Shown here: piece after piece, positions 1 to 17,619 of the stretch
Layout of the letters: each line of letters opens with the position of its first letter
Position numbering within the stretch: position 1 is the first letter of the stretch
Assembly (NCBI RefSeq): GCF_026213295.1
Contig: NC_079420.1
Coordinates: 11,179,548 to 11,243,547, forward strand
Reading direction: 5' to 3'
Origin: Gadus chalcogrammus
Lineage: Eukaryota > Chordata > Actinopteri > Gadiformes > Gadidae
Length of the DNA: 64,000 nt
Program-made: the position numbers and the translations under genes
The notes under the pieces: generated by a model
Seen by the model: only the letters and a program-made list of their open reading frames with translations
What the model was told of the DNA's origin: nothing
The model's database searches: none

Positions 1-620
1 GGGGCCGCAGGGACACCATCTGCGTGGGTCCTCCCGGCGGGAGTCGAGGTCGTCGCTCCGGAGGCTGAACGAGGTTGGGCTCGGATGGGACCGACCCGTG
101 TAGGTCAGCCCGCCGTTGGTATTGGTGGACGGAGTTCTTGAGCGCTCCACAAACACCTGGAAACGGATCTTGTCCAGTAGGGAGCAGTTTATGTGATCGA
201 CCCTAACCAGGTCCTCGATGCTCTTGAACGGACCGTGTTGGGTCCGATATAGGCGACAATGTTCCGGGCGATTTTCTCCGTGATGCCGCAGATGCTCATG
301 AGCTGCGGCGGGACGGCGGTGTTGATGTTCATGCCGCTGCAGGAGGACATATGCTCCGGGTCTCTCCGCAGGGAGGACGGGGAGTGCTGCGACGAACTGG
401 TCCTACTCGACACGCAGATCTCCACTTTAATAATCTCCAGTTTGGTGGCGCCTATCCCACTCACCAGCGCTAGGTCCTCCACCTTCTTGAAGCCCCCGAT
501 GCAGTCCCGGTACTCCACGATGCTCCGCGCCACGGGGCGGTTGACACCGGGCAGGGTCATGAGCTCTTCCTCCGTAGCCGTGTTGATGTTCAGCCGCTCC
601 TGGCTCACCATAATTCTCCT
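1..620 (-). pseudogene. eepd1: eepd1 fragment, 5'-truncated and frameshifted, cut by window edge
   Basis: The minus strand encodes the N-terminal half of EEPD1, a nuclease-family protein with two helix-hairpin-helix regions ahead of an endonuclease/exonuclease/phosphatase domain. The first HhH repeat reads LNINTATEEELMTLPGV and continues through a GGFKKVEDLALVSGIGATKLE-type segment. A second repeat (MNINTAVPPQLMS) follows. After the residues IVAY (plus positions about 246-252) two extra bases (AT within a TATAT run) shift the frame. Beyond them the expected HGPFKSIEDLVRVD reading continues to the window edge in another frame. Homology stops upstream at about position 620, and the usual family N-terminus (myristoylation-type MGxTLGCHRS) is absent. 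Truncation plus frameshift suggest a duplicated or retrocopied fragment. A sequencing error in a real exon is the main alternative. Confidence 0.75.
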
Positions 621-741
621 GACACCACAACTCTATCTCCCTCCTATTACCATGGTGTCTCCGCCTTTTGGGTGGTTGCTGTTCTCCCTCACGGCTAGCT
701 GGCTCAAAATTGTACGGAAGTGGTCCGAAACTGTTATCCAT
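590..741 (-). other. short open frame with PYNFEP motif upstream of the eepd1 fragment
   Basis: A minus-strand ATG at 741-739 opens MDNSFGPLPYNFEPAS followed by a basic stretch (PPKRRRHHGNRR). Short first exons carrying a PYxFEP-like motif occur in many multi-copy fish genes annotated as P2X7-like, so this may be a stray first exon. A plausible splice donor (ATG|GTAATA) lies inside it near 650. The frame overlaps the start of the eepd1 fragment in a different phase. This assignment is weak. Confidence 0.25.
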
Positions 742-869
742 TGTTGTTATGTTGCCTATGTAGTCTATGATGATTAGACTGTCCAATCTACCAATTCCTA
801 CGTCACGCGAAAACGAGCGTTTGAGATGCGGAAGTAAAATTGTATCACAAAAACGGCTCAAGATGCCAC

Positions 870-1840
870 TTGTAGTGTAGATTTATTAATAAAAACTAAA
901 TAATCGTGTATTCGAATTTTTTTCCTATATGATTCTTCACTGCAGTATCTAACTTCCAATACGCACTTTAAGTGGATATCTTTAATGACTGATATCGCTT
1001 CTAAGCAAACTAGACGCATGGGTTTGCCTTCGAATTCTATGAATTCTTCTCATCTTTCTTGACCGAGTTTTCTGTAACTCGATCAATTCTTCTTCTTCTT
1101 TTTTTTTTCTTTTTTTTATTATGTGCGGGCCTGACTGAGTGAGGATGCGGGCCGCACTGAGTGAGGATGCGGGCCGCATGCGGCCCGCGGGCCGCCAGTT
1201 GCCCATCCCTGCTCTAAATCGACGCCACTTCGACCTGGGCGGGACTTTACGTCCTACGTCACTCGCTATGGGTGTGCATGTGTGCGCATAGCTGTCACTC
1301 GCGATGGGTGTGCATGTGAGAAAGGTTTTGGCTTTAGTGTCTATGGGTTGGTAGTAACGGTTCTGATGATTTTTCTGATGGAAAAGTGGTCTTTTATTTC
1401 CATAATCTTTGTTCAGTGAACGCATAAACCCGTTTGTTAGTTAGCAGTTAAACAAAATGCGATCTCTTTGTTTACAGTTACCAACGACCAACTGATGATT
1501 GGGGGTTTGATTCCCTAGTGATGCAAGGTTTTTTCTTTCATTTTGGACTGCACACACATCGCGAGTGACGGATACTCGCACAATGAACACACATCACTGT
1601 CTTTACAATTTCTAGGCAACCGAGGTTTAAAGATTGTCAAGTGGTTAACTCTTGAATCGCATGTACTAAGACCTGATGGGTTAGTGGTCAGGGGACAACT
1701 CATTAACGCGGGGATAAGGGGTTCGATTCCTTAATGAAGCTAGCTTTTTTCTTTCATATTCGACTTGATTTTTCTATGCCATTTTGCGTAACTTGTAGTT
1801 TATGATGAAGAAATGTTACTGGGGTTACGGTTAGGGTAAC
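870..1840. repeat. Gene-free stretch with tRNA-like SINE fragments and an unclassified repeat unit
   Basis: No gene is seen. Two related tracts, about 1455-1545 and 1670-1760, each have a B-box-like GGGTTTGATTCC or GGGTTCGATTCC followed by a T-rich tail, as in tRNA-derived SINEs. Positions 1213-1320 carry the unit beginning CGACGCCACTTCGACC, which recurs at about 3125 and, inverted, at about 3835. Confidence 0.45.
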
Positions 1841-2366
1841 GTAAGACACAAAGTGTTTTTGCAACACAATATTTCTTACAATAACAAATTCCAAAGTTTT
1901 GATGACTCCAGTAGGAAACTTAAGATACCTAGAGAAATGCGTGAGTGCTCACAAAACATCAACAACTCAGCAGTGTGGTACAGGGTGATCAATTCTGATA
2001 TACAGTACAAAAGCAGTAAGACACAAAGTGTTTTTGCAACACAATATTTCTTACAATAACAAAGTCCAAAGTTTTGATGACTCCAGTAGGAAACCTAAGA
2101 TACCTAGAGAAATGCGTGAGTGCTCACAAAACATCAACAACTCAGCAGTGTGGTACAGGGTGATCAATTCTGATATACAGTACAAAAGCAGTAAGACACA
2201 AAGTGTTTTTGCAACACAATATTTCTTACAATAACAAAGTCCAAAGTTTTGATGACTCCAGTAGGAAACCTAAGATACCTAGAGAAATGCGTGAGTGCTC
2301 ACAAAACATCAACAAGTCAGCAGTGTGGTACAGGGTGATAATTTCTGATATACAGTACAAAAGCTG
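1841..2366. repeat. 175-bp tandem repeat, three copies
   Basis: The unit starting GTAAGACACAAAGTG begins at 1841, 2016 and 2191, giving an exact 175-bp period. The copies differ at only a few positions, so the array is young. Short open frames in it are by-products of the repeat. Confidence 0.9.
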
Positions 2367-2565
2367 AAACTATTAGCCAGGAGTGGGAAAGATGCAGACG
2401 CAGACGTGGGAAGCAATAAGACGCACCAACACACAGTTGCCTGTTGCAAAATGGTTCAGAGTTTAATAGAAATAGTTAGGGTTAGCTGGTATGGCGTTAT
2501 CTGGTATGGCTTCTAATGTTAGCTTAGTTCGTGTTGTTTCATCATGTTAATCGCTAGTAATAGTG

Positions 2566-2984
2566 CCCTGCGTTCACACCAAAAGATGCAAAAAGTTGAC
2601 GCGCGGCACGATCCCATTCAAAGTGAATGTAGAGACGCGTTGCTGCTTTGCTGCCGCAGCATTTGCTGCCGAGAAAACCGGCATGAACCCATAAACGACG
2701 GGCATTCCGACGTCTCTCCCTCTTCCACAACAGGTAAAGACATGCAATGCTCGTAATGTCGGCCATGGTTGTGAATGAATTCAGAAGCACAGCGGGCAAA
2801 ACTTGCCGTGCCGCGAAACTTCCCGCGCTGCAAAACTGCGGCGCAGCAAAACTTTTGCTGCGCGTCCAAACCTTTGCTGCGTCGCAAAACCTTTGCTGCA
2901 CCGCAAAACTTGATTTGCTGCGCCGGAAAGCTTCGGCGTCAACGCGTTCGGGCAACAAAGGCATCTTTTGGTGTGAACGCAGGG
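2566..2984. mobile_element. MITE-like element with 24-bp terminal inverted repeats
   Basis: The left end CCCTGCGTTCACACCAAAAG and the right end CTTTTGGTGTGAACGCAGGG are perfect inverted copies, and the match continues into GATGC/GCATC. The interior is rich in TTTGCTGC/GCAAAAC motifs and has no transposase. The target-site duplication is unclear. Confidence 0.75.
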
Positions 2985-3099
2985 GTAAGTCATTTGTAGA
3001 AATATAGCCTATCATCACAGACTGTAGGAATGTCACCCACCCTCCATTGCGTACGACACTGACGCTCGTAATCTGTAGTGCAAGGGAGTTCGTGCACAG

Positions 3100-3840
3100 A
3101 TCCCTGAGACAAACGGGACTCTCTAAATCGACGCCACTTCGACCTGGGCGGGACTTTACGTCCTACGTCACTCGCTATGGGTGTGCATGTGTGCGCGTAG
3201 CCGTCACTCGCGATGGGTGTGTCGATTGAGGCCCCGTTCACACGAAGCCAAAACGGGCGAAACCGTTACGGTTTCGATCTATCCGGTTTCGAAGTATCTC
3301 CGTAAAGACGAAGCCAAGCGAAACCGGGTAGATCTGTAGAAACGCTGTGGTACACATTCCAGGCCCATAAGGGGCGCTGCTTCTGGTACAGAAATCCAGG
3401 AGAAATGAAATAAGAAGCAGAGGCGAGCATGCGCATAAAGGCTGCCCTTATGCGCATGCTCGCATGTCATTTCTGAGACTCCGCGGGCTTAAGAGCCATT
3501 GGCTAGGAGGTCGAGGGGTGGGGCGATGACGTCATGGTTTGCGGTTTCAGTCGGTTTCAGGCGTACACACGAATCCAAAACGAAACCGGGTCGATTTGAA
3601 ACCACCTCCGAGGGTGGTTTCAGAAGTTTGCGGTTTCGGTCAGCGGCTTCGCCGGCTTCGTGTGTACGGAAGGCCGAACCGTACAAGACCTTTGCGGTTT
3701 CGCCATGAAATCGGCTTCGTGTGAACGGGGCCTTAGAGAGTCCCGAGACAAACGGCTACGCGCACACATGCAAACCCATAGCGAGTGACGTAGGACGTAA
3801 AGTCCCGCCCAGGTCGAAGTGGCGTCGATTTAGAGTCCCC
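3100..3840. repeat. Inverted-repeat arms of an unclassified element surrounding a MITE
   Basis: The left arm (about 3113-3229) and right arm (about 3733-3840) are inverted copies containing CTAAATCGACGCCACTTCG. They flank the inner element at 3230-3732. A third, solo copy of the arm lies at about 1213-1320. Confidence 0.7.
3230..3732. mobile_element. Inner MITE with GGCCCCGTTCACACGAAG terminal inverted repeats
   Basis: The ends are GGCCCCGTTCACACGAAG and CTTCGTGTGAACGGGGCC, an exact inverted pair. The interior repeats short CGAAACCG/CGGTTTCG motifs and holds a near-perfect palindrome at 3423-3465. No coding capacity is seen. Confidence 0.75.
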
Positions 3841-4126
3841 CAGAACACCAGAACATGTAGGAACATGCTACCCTAGTGTCTTTCAGCAAAAGCTCTACAA
3901 ACAACCACAGTGTTTTGATTGTGTCCAGTTCCCTCACTTGTTATCTCTAGTCGCTGTGGGTAGGTTTGGGATTGGATGCCTACTACCACTCGTATTGTTT
4001 CAAGCATACAGTGTTGTATGCTATCTCTTGTTGATTATATCATTAACCTGCAGGCCTGGAGCTCTGGACCAGGGCTTCAGCTGGGTGGGGAAGAGAAGGA
4101 CGGCTACTGTCTGACGGACCGGGATC

Positions 4127-7100
4127 ATGTTCGGCTCGTTGGTTCTGTTCGCCGTCGTCTTGTGGTTCTTCAATTTCCTGTTGAGGAACAGAAGAGGGAA
4201 GAACTTCCCTCCAGGGCCGTCAGCACTACCCCTCCTCGGGAACCTCCTGGAATTCAGCTCTGAGAACCCCATTCCAGATCTGAGCCGGGTAAGAAGTACC
4301 CTTTGTAGACAGCCTCGATCTGTGCCCTGCTCTAAGTCCATGGTTCTACACTATTCTGAGTCCACAGTTCTATACTGCTCTGAGTGGATGGTTCTATACT
4401 GCTCTGAGTGGATGGTTCTATACTGCTCTGAGTGGATGGCTCTAGACTGTTCTGAGTGGATGGTTCTAGACTGCTCTGAGTAGATGGTTCTATACTGCTC
4501 TGAGTAGATGGTTCTATACTGCTCTGAGTAGATGGTTCTATACTGCTCTGAGTGGATGGTTCTATACTGCTCTGAGTAGATGGTTCTATACTGCTCTGAG
4601 TAGATGGTTCTATACTGCTCTGAGTGGATGGTTCTATACTACTCTGAGTGGATGGTTCTATACTACTCTGAGTGGATGGTTCTATACTACTCTGAGTGGA
4701 TGGTTCTATACTACTCTGAGTTGATGGTTCTATACTACTCTGAGTGGAAGGTTCAATACTACTCTGAGTGGATGGTTCTATACTACTCTGAGTGGATGGT
4801 TCTATACTTCTCTGAGTGGATGGTTCTATACTACTCTGAGTGGATGGTTCTATACTACTCTGAGTGGATGGTTCTATACTACTCTGAGCGGATGGTTCTA
4901 TACTACTCTGAGAGGAAGGTTCTATACTGCTCTGAGCGGATGGTTCTATACTACTCTGAGTGGATGGTTCTATACTACTCTGAGTGGATGGTTCTATACT
5001 ACTCTGAGTGGATGGTTCTATACTGCTCTGAGTGGATGGTTCTATACTACTCTGAGTGGATGGTTCTATACTACTCGGTAAATTGTTTTGTTTTATAGTG
5101 CAGAGAGACATTCCTCCTTTTTGATGTTAGTTATGCCATTATAGTTATTTATAGTACTGTATATATACGTACATAGCGTATACAAACATTAACATCTGAT
5201 TTACTCCATATTTATTTGGCGATTTGTCTCTTCCGTCCCCAGCTTGCTCGTCGCTATGGCAACGTGTACAGCCTGTTCCTCGGCCCCCAGAAGGTGGTTG
5301 TGGTCAACGGCCTCCAGGCGCTGAAGGAAGCCTTCGTCACCAGGGCCGCAGACTTCTCTGGACGACCCCATGGCCTCCTGCTGAACGACGCATCCCAGCG
5401 GAAAGGTACCGCAGCAGCCTCCTACGCTGTAACGGCAGGGCGGGGCAGCAGGGGGGCAGGACTCATAGCCCGAGGGGGGCAGAAGTCTCCCGGTACACGG
5501 GTGGTCAGTCGGAGATCAGGGAAATAATCCGGCAGGGCGAAGACCAGGGCGTAGTTCAATTCAATTTTATTTGTATAGCCCTTTAATCACCATTACAGTC
5601 TCAAATGGCTTAAAAGGTGAAATATTTATGACACCAACCTGACCCAAGGGAAAAAAGGGAAAGAAAAAACTCCCTTAATCAGCAATGAAGAAGTCATGAG
5701 GAGGATGGCAGATTGGGGGATCCATCCTTCCAGGGATGGTCAGGAGTGCAGTGGGTCGGTACACGGATAGTCAGCCGGAAATCAGGCCAACATTCTGGCA
5801 GGGAGAAGGGAAAGGCGTTGTCAGGAGTAAACGGGCAGGAATCAGAAAACCGGGAACGGTAAATATCACTGGGAAAATGCTTGGATGCTTGATACAAAGA
5901 ACAAAGATGCAGTAGCACAGAGGAAAGGGAACACGCCGACCAAATCCACCAGGAGAGAAATGTTAAGGTAAGGGTGAAAACAATTAAGGTGAGTGAGGAC
6001 CATCAGAGACGAGAGAAACATAAGGACAGGGAGTGAAACAATCAGTGAAGGGGCCGAGATGTGTCTGACCCCTGCCCCCCTCCTTCACCTGGGGGGGGGG
6101 GGGGGGGGTCGGTCTAACGTTGTGCCCACCCGTCGCCCTCAGACTGGGCTCCGGGACTGGCGCTGGCCGGGTACGACGCCCAGTGGCGGGACCACCGTCG
6201 CTTCGGCCTCCAGGTGCTCAGGAACTTCGGCCTGGGGAAGAAGTCCATGGAGGAGAGGATCCTCCAGGAGACCCAGCAGGTGGTGAAGCTGCTGGAGGAG
6301 AGCGCCGGTACAAACACAAGATATCTACCTTTACATTTAGGGCGTTCAGCAGACGCTTTGGTCCAAAGAGACTTACAATAAGTACATAGTCAGAAGAAAG
6401 AGAAACAACAATATATTGCTGTCGGTACAGTAAGGATGTTCATAGAACCAAGTGCCAAGCACTAACAATCACTAGGTTAACCCGGTCCCTGTATGCAACA
6501 AGGCTAGGTAAGTGTGTACATTAAGTGCCAGGACATTCAACATACAATAAGTGTGAGGGGCGGTGGGGTAGGGGGGGGGGGTTACACAGAGTCTAGGGGA
6601 ACTCTGATAATATACTCCTACACTGCCACTATAAACCAGCTGTCTCGTATTCATGCTGAGGATCGAGGTCCTGTTTCTTTAATGTCTGCAGGGTCAGAGG
6701 TCAATCCTCAGCTGCTGTTCCATAAACTCGCCTCCAACATCGTCAGTCGGGTCGTCTTCGGTCCGAACTACGACCACAACGATCCCTTCATGAAGTTCTC
6801 CATCAGGGCCGTCAGAGAGAACGTCAAGATCCTCAACAGCGCCTGGTCCATGGTGAGAGGACCGACTAACCAGGAGGACTGACTCCTGACCAGGACTGAC
6901 CACTAACCAGTACTGACCCCTAACAAGTACTGACTGCTAAACAGGACTGACCCCTAACCAGCACTGACCCCTAACCAACCAGTACTAACCGCTAACCAGT
7001 ACTAACCGCTAACCAGGACTGACCCCCAACCGGGACTGACCCCTTACCAATACTGACCCCTAACCAGGTCCTACCCACTAAACTAAACCTGACACTAACC

Positions 7101-10100
7101 ACACCTCATGAGTCTGTACTAAGCCTGACCCTAACCACACTAAACCCTCCTGAGCCTGTACTAATCCTGACACTAACCACACTAAACCCTCATGAGCCTC
7201 TAGTACTAAACCTGACCCTAACCACACTAAACCCTCCTGAGCCTGTACTAATCCTGACACTAACCACACTAAACCCTCCTGAGCCTCTAGTACTAAACCT
7301 GACCCTAACCACACTAAACCCTGCCGAGCCTGTACTAATCCTGACCCTAACCACACTAAACCCTCCTGAGCCTCTAGTCCATTAACTGTTTGCCAAGTGA
7401 GGTGAACCCAGATGTAGACTCAGGGTTTGTTCCAAAGGAAGCTTTACTTGTTCACAAACTGGGAACCACCAAACTGGGGCAGTACTATGGAACTGTAATT
7501 CATAGAACACTTTTAGAGAATTACCAATTAACATTGATTACAAACATTACACTAACGACACAGAGGAAAGGGAGTCAGTAGGGCATGACGTCACAACACC
7601 TCAACACAACACCCGTTGATTCACAGATCTACGACACCATCCCTGCGGTGCGAAACCTGCCTCTGCCCTTCCAGAAGGCCATGAAGAACTTCAAGGTAGG
7701 TCAAGATGTCTCAAAACCAGGTTTTATTATGTTTTAGATGAACAAGAACATTAATTTGACAAAAATAGGGAAGAATTCACTTGCTTGTGAGCATAATGGG
7801 ATGAGGGCCCTAGTAATGTATGATGTTATCACACTGAATAGAGTGTTATAGAATGTTTTCTTCTTCTCATGATCTCAGGAGTTGAATGAGAAGACAGCGG
7901 AGGTGATCCAGGAGCACAAGAGCAGCAGGCTGCCAGGGGAACAGCGAGACGTGATGGACTGCTACCTAGAGGAGATGGACAAGGTCTGGGTTTGTCTTTT
8001 CATCGGTTAAAGTGCAGCTCTGTCTGGTTTGGGCTCATTCTCTTCATCTCCTTCCCCAGAGAGAAGACGGTTTGTCGTTCTCAGAAGATCAGCTCTGCTC
8101 GTTTGCTCAAGATCTTCACATGGCTGGAACGGACACCACGTCCAACACCCTGCTGACTGGGGTCCTCTACATGATGGCTCACCCCCACATACAAGGTCCT
8201 TAACCTTTACCTAAAACACATACAAGGTCCTTAAAGGTCCTATCCTGGTCAGGTAAAAAATAATAATTAAAGGTCCCATGACATGCCACCAGGTGTGAGT
8301 GTGATTAGTCTTACAAGCCGTTTTGAAAATCAGGCTTTTTTAAATTTAATTTATTTATTATTTATTTATTATTTTCAAAATGGCTTGTAAGGCTAATCAC
8401 ACTCACACCTGGTGGCATGTCATTGGACCTTTAACCTAAATCTTTATCTCAAAGGCCCTTAGACAACATAGAAGTCTTCTGTCCACATTTACCTCATCGT
8501 TAAACATTATAAACTCATCTATAGGATGAAAAATGAACACTCTTTATACAGAATGAAAAAGCATAAATGATCCATCATCGGTCTCTCTGTTTGCCTGTAT
8601 GTCTCTCTGTCTGTCTGTCTGTCTGTCTGTCTCCTCAGAGCGATGCCAGCAGGAAATAGACTTTGCATTGGAGGGGAAGGACAAGGTTGCTTTTGGAGAC
8701 AAGCAGAAGATGCCTTACGTGCAGGTTTTCAACTTTTATAATCACTAGTGAATATAAAGGTTTGCACCTTTTATATTGGTCTACCACTGTTAGGCCTACC
8801 GGTGGTAAATGACAGCAGACTCCAGTTCCACACTTGTTGGTTTGTTCCAGGCGGTGATCCATGAGGTCCAGAGAGTGGCCAACATTTTACCACTCAGTAT
8901 CTTTCACTGCACCACTAAAGACACCCAGCTGATGGGATTCTCCTTACCCAAGGTACACCTAACCCCAACAACATCTTACCCAACCTGAACCATCATCCAA
9001 CCATAACCCTGACACCTAACCCTAACCACAAACCTAACCCTAACCCCAAACCTAACCCTAACCCTCACATCTAACATAATTCTATTTTTCAATCTTTACC
9101 AAACAGAATACAGTTTGAACGTGACCTTTTCATTCTATAAAGTGTTGATGTTGTTTCCAAGGGAACCATCGTGGCCCCCAACATGGCGTCTGTGCTGTTG
9201 GAGGAGGGCCAGTGGAAGTTCCCCCACGACTTCAACCCGGAGAACTTCCTCGACGACCAAGGAGAGTTTGTGAAGCCAGAGGCCTTCGTGCCATTCTCCT
9301 TGGGTGAGTGGACCAATCAGGGTTCTCCGTGGGTAAGGGGACAAATCAGGGTTCTCCGTGGGTAAGGGGAAAAAATCAGGTTTTTCGTGGGTGTAAGGGC
9401 TGGGTAAGGTTTAGTAGGTTAGGTGTAAGGTATAGTAAGGTTTAGTAGGTTAGGTGTAAGGGTTAGTTAGAGTTAATTCTTTGTAGGTTAGGTGTTAGGG
9501 TTAGTTAGAATTAAGACTAAGTAGGTTTTAGGTGTAAGGGTTAGTTAGAGTTAAGGCTTTGTAGGTTAGGTGTTGGGGTTAGTTAGAATTAAGACTTATG
9601 CCGCTTTTCAACTGCATGGTACCAGCTCGACACGACTCGACTCGACTCGACTCAGCTCGCATTTTTTGCGTTTCCACCGCGAAAACATGGTACCTGAAGT
9701 GGCTGCTTTTTCTAGTACCGCCTCGCTCTAGGTTCCAAGCGAGCTGAGCCGATGCTAAAAGGTGACGTCGGCAGACGGCCGGCCACTGATTGGTCAGAGA
9801 GTGTGACGAAGTCACGAGAGCGACATGGCAACCATGCTGGTAACAGCCATAGCAGAGCCGCAGCCAACATATTCCACTTCTTCAACTTCTTCAACATGCC
9901 AGCTAATAATACGAACACGAATACCATCGCATCGATGTCCTCCATATGTGGGTTCTGTCCATGTGTGGGTTGCGTAGGTGTTGTTTGCGTCGCGTACAAA
10001 AATACGTCACGGCCCTTTCGCGCAGCCGACCCCGCCCACGTCCAGGAGGTACTATTTGCGGTGGAAAAGGACCCGTGCTGCTACCGTGTCGTGTCGTGTC

Positions 10101-10567
10101 GTGTCGAGTCGAGCTACATGTGCGGTGGAAAAGCGGCATTAGTAGGTTAGGTGTTAGGGCTAGTTAGGATTAGGGCTTAGGTATGTGAGTGTAGTAGGTT
10201 AGGTGTTAGGGTTAGTTAGGGTTATGGCTTAAGTATGTGGGTTTAGTAGGTTAGGTTTTAGGGTTAGTAAGGGTTTATTTAGGTTTGGTATTCGGGTTAG
10301 TAGGCTAAGGGGTGATGGTTTTTGGTCAGGGTAGGGCTAGTGGCTCTCTAACCTCCCTGTCTCCCGGGGCCAGGACCCCGGGCTTGTCTGGGCGAGGGGC
10401 TGGCCCGCATGGCGCTCTTCCTGGTGTTTGTGACTCTGCTGAGGAGGTTCCGGTTCGTCTGGCCAGCGGGGGCTGGAGAACCAGACCTTAGTCCCGTCTT
10501 TGGGTTCGCCATGAGCCCACAACCCTACAAACTGGAGGTCCGCTGTAGAGAGACGGCAGATCATTAA
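4127..10567 (+). CDS. Cytochrome P450 family 2 (CYP2X/2F-like), copy 1
   Basis: Microsomal monooxygenase gene. Eleven coding exons can be joined: 4127-4288, 5243-5405, 6143-6307, 6692-6852, 7627-7695, 7879-7983, 8060-8195, 8639-8724, 8851-8952, 9162-9303 and 10374-10567. They total 1485 bases (494 aa) with no internal stop. The start [15 protein letters not shown] is an N-terminal membrane anchor, followed by the proline hinge [13 protein letters not shown]. Seen are the I-helix AGTDTTSNT (exon 7), ExxR as EVQR (exon 9), the FNPENFL stretch and the heme-cysteine loop FSLGPRACLG, which is created across the exon 10/11 junction. All key P450 residues are intact, so the gene looks functional. 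The donors after exons 6, 7 and 8 (gtctgg, gtcctt, gttttc) are weak. The subfamily is inferred from overall resemblance to fish CYP2X/2F-like proteins. Substrate unknown; xenobiotic or fatty-acid oxidation is typical of the family. Confidence 0.9.
4330..5088. repeat. 24-bp minisatellite in P450 copy 1 intron 1
   Basis: About 31 copies of CTGAGTGGATGGTTCTATAC plus TACT/TGCT. The 24-bp period keeps frames open on both strands and makes spurious proteins of repeated octapeptides. Confidence 0.95.
5553..5960. repeat. Dispersed fish repeat (TTTATTTGTATAGCCC type)
   Basis: TTCAATTTTATTTGTATAGC at 5560 followed by AAATGGCTTAAAAGG is a tract widespread in teleost interspersed repeats. The rest of intron 2 (to 6142) shows no other gene-like signal and includes a poly-G run near 6090-6108. 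Confidence 0.5.
6325..6600. repeat. Dispersed repeat copy (TTTACATTTAGGGCRTT family)
   Basis: The tract starting TTTACATTTAGGGCGTTCAG and running through CAGTAAGGATGTTCATAGAA matches copies at about 24861-25020 and 58556-58740. Shorter pieces are at 51645 and 61850. It contains the AAGCGACTTACAATAAGT-type motif common in fish interspersed repeats. Confidence 0.75.
6853..7385. repeat. Two adjoining minisatellites in P450 copy 1 intron 4
   Basis: Positions 6853-7075 repeat variants of ACTGACCCCTAACCAG. Positions 7085-7385 repeat a roughly 60-bp unit containing CTAACCACACTAAACCCTCC. The first array begins directly after the exon 4 donor. Confidence 0.85.
8267..8434. mobile_element. Hairpin MITE flanked by TTAA (piggyBac-like target)
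   Basis: Arms of about 64 bp form a near-perfect inverted repeat (about three mismatches). Both ends read TTAAAGGTCC from outside inwards, so TTAA stands at each border as in piggyBac-type insertions. It lies in intron 7 of P450 copy 1. Confidence 0.8.
8975..9070. repeat. Interstitial AACCCTAACC-type repeat
   Basis: Degenerate copies of CCTAACCCTAACCCC resemble vertebrate telomere sequence but are imperfect and lie inside an intron. Related GGTTAGGTGTTAGGGTTAGTT arrays occupy about 9400-9595 and 10140-10330, on both sides of the MITE in intron 10. Confidence 0.7.
9599..10138. mobile_element. 540-bp Harbinger-like MITE, copy A
   Basis: The ends are TGCCGCTTTTCAACTGCA and GCGGTGGAAAAGCGGCA, flanked by the direct repeat TTA (9596-9598 and 10139-10141). 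Internal CGACTCGACTCG and GTCGTGTCGTGTC tracts sit near each end. The element at 41004-41555 is the same family in opposite orientation. A 3-bp T-rich target duplication is typical of PIF/Harbinger insertions. Confidence 0.8.
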
Positions 10568-10670
10568 CAACAAGATGGATTTGAGTATGAAGAAGCTACT
10601 TTACCGAACCACATACTGAATAAGAGCTGACAAACACCAATATGAATCAATACTGTGTGTAGCCATTTTC

Positions 10671-10676
10671 AATAAA
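10671..10676 (+). terminator. Polyadenylation signal for P450 copy 1
   Basis: AATAAA lies 104 bases after the stop codon, in a short 3' UTR that runs up to the (TG)n array. Confidence 0.7.
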
Positions 10677-10701
10677 TCCTTTCTCCCTGCTTACTACTGA
10701 G

Positions 10702-10815
<114 letters not shown>

Positions 10816-11264
10816 AACTGAGGACAAGTCTTAACGAAAAGTAGGCATGGCAGCTTTACTCTTTTACTCTTCCAAAGACTGCAGTACAAGTGTTGCCATG
10901 GTGAGGGACTTGGAATCCAGGTCAGAGGTCAGACCCTCCCTCATCTGAGAGAGGTCTCAAGGTTCAGCCTGCAGAACGAGTTGTTTCTTTTTTTCTTCAT
11001 TTTGTCATTACACATATGCTAATAAAAAAACAAGCTTGTCGAAAACCCTGCAACGTCTGTAAAGTAGGGTCTTGAGGTAGACCTAGAAAAAATAAGTACA
11101 AAAGTATACTCCATTCTACCACTGTCTTTACTGGGATTGTGTTGATTTGGAAGGCGGTGTGATTTACACCACACAATCAGTCCAGTGTTTGCTCAGGTTA
11201 CGTAAGAGGGAGGACTCTCCTGCAGACCCAGGGCTCCTCAGTCAGTCCTTTCCCGTTCCCCGGC

Positions 11265-17619
<6,355 letters not shown>

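Noticed and set aside
4332..5111. A 259-codon frame of SSIEPSTQ repeats and its complement of SEWMVLYY repeats
   Set aside because: Both arise from the 24-bp minisatellite inside a P450 intron; the period is a multiple of three, so frames stay open by chance.
8975..9070. Possible interstitial telomere
   Set aside because: The repeats are degenerate AACCCTAACCCC variants mixed with other words, and lie in an intron with related minisatellites.
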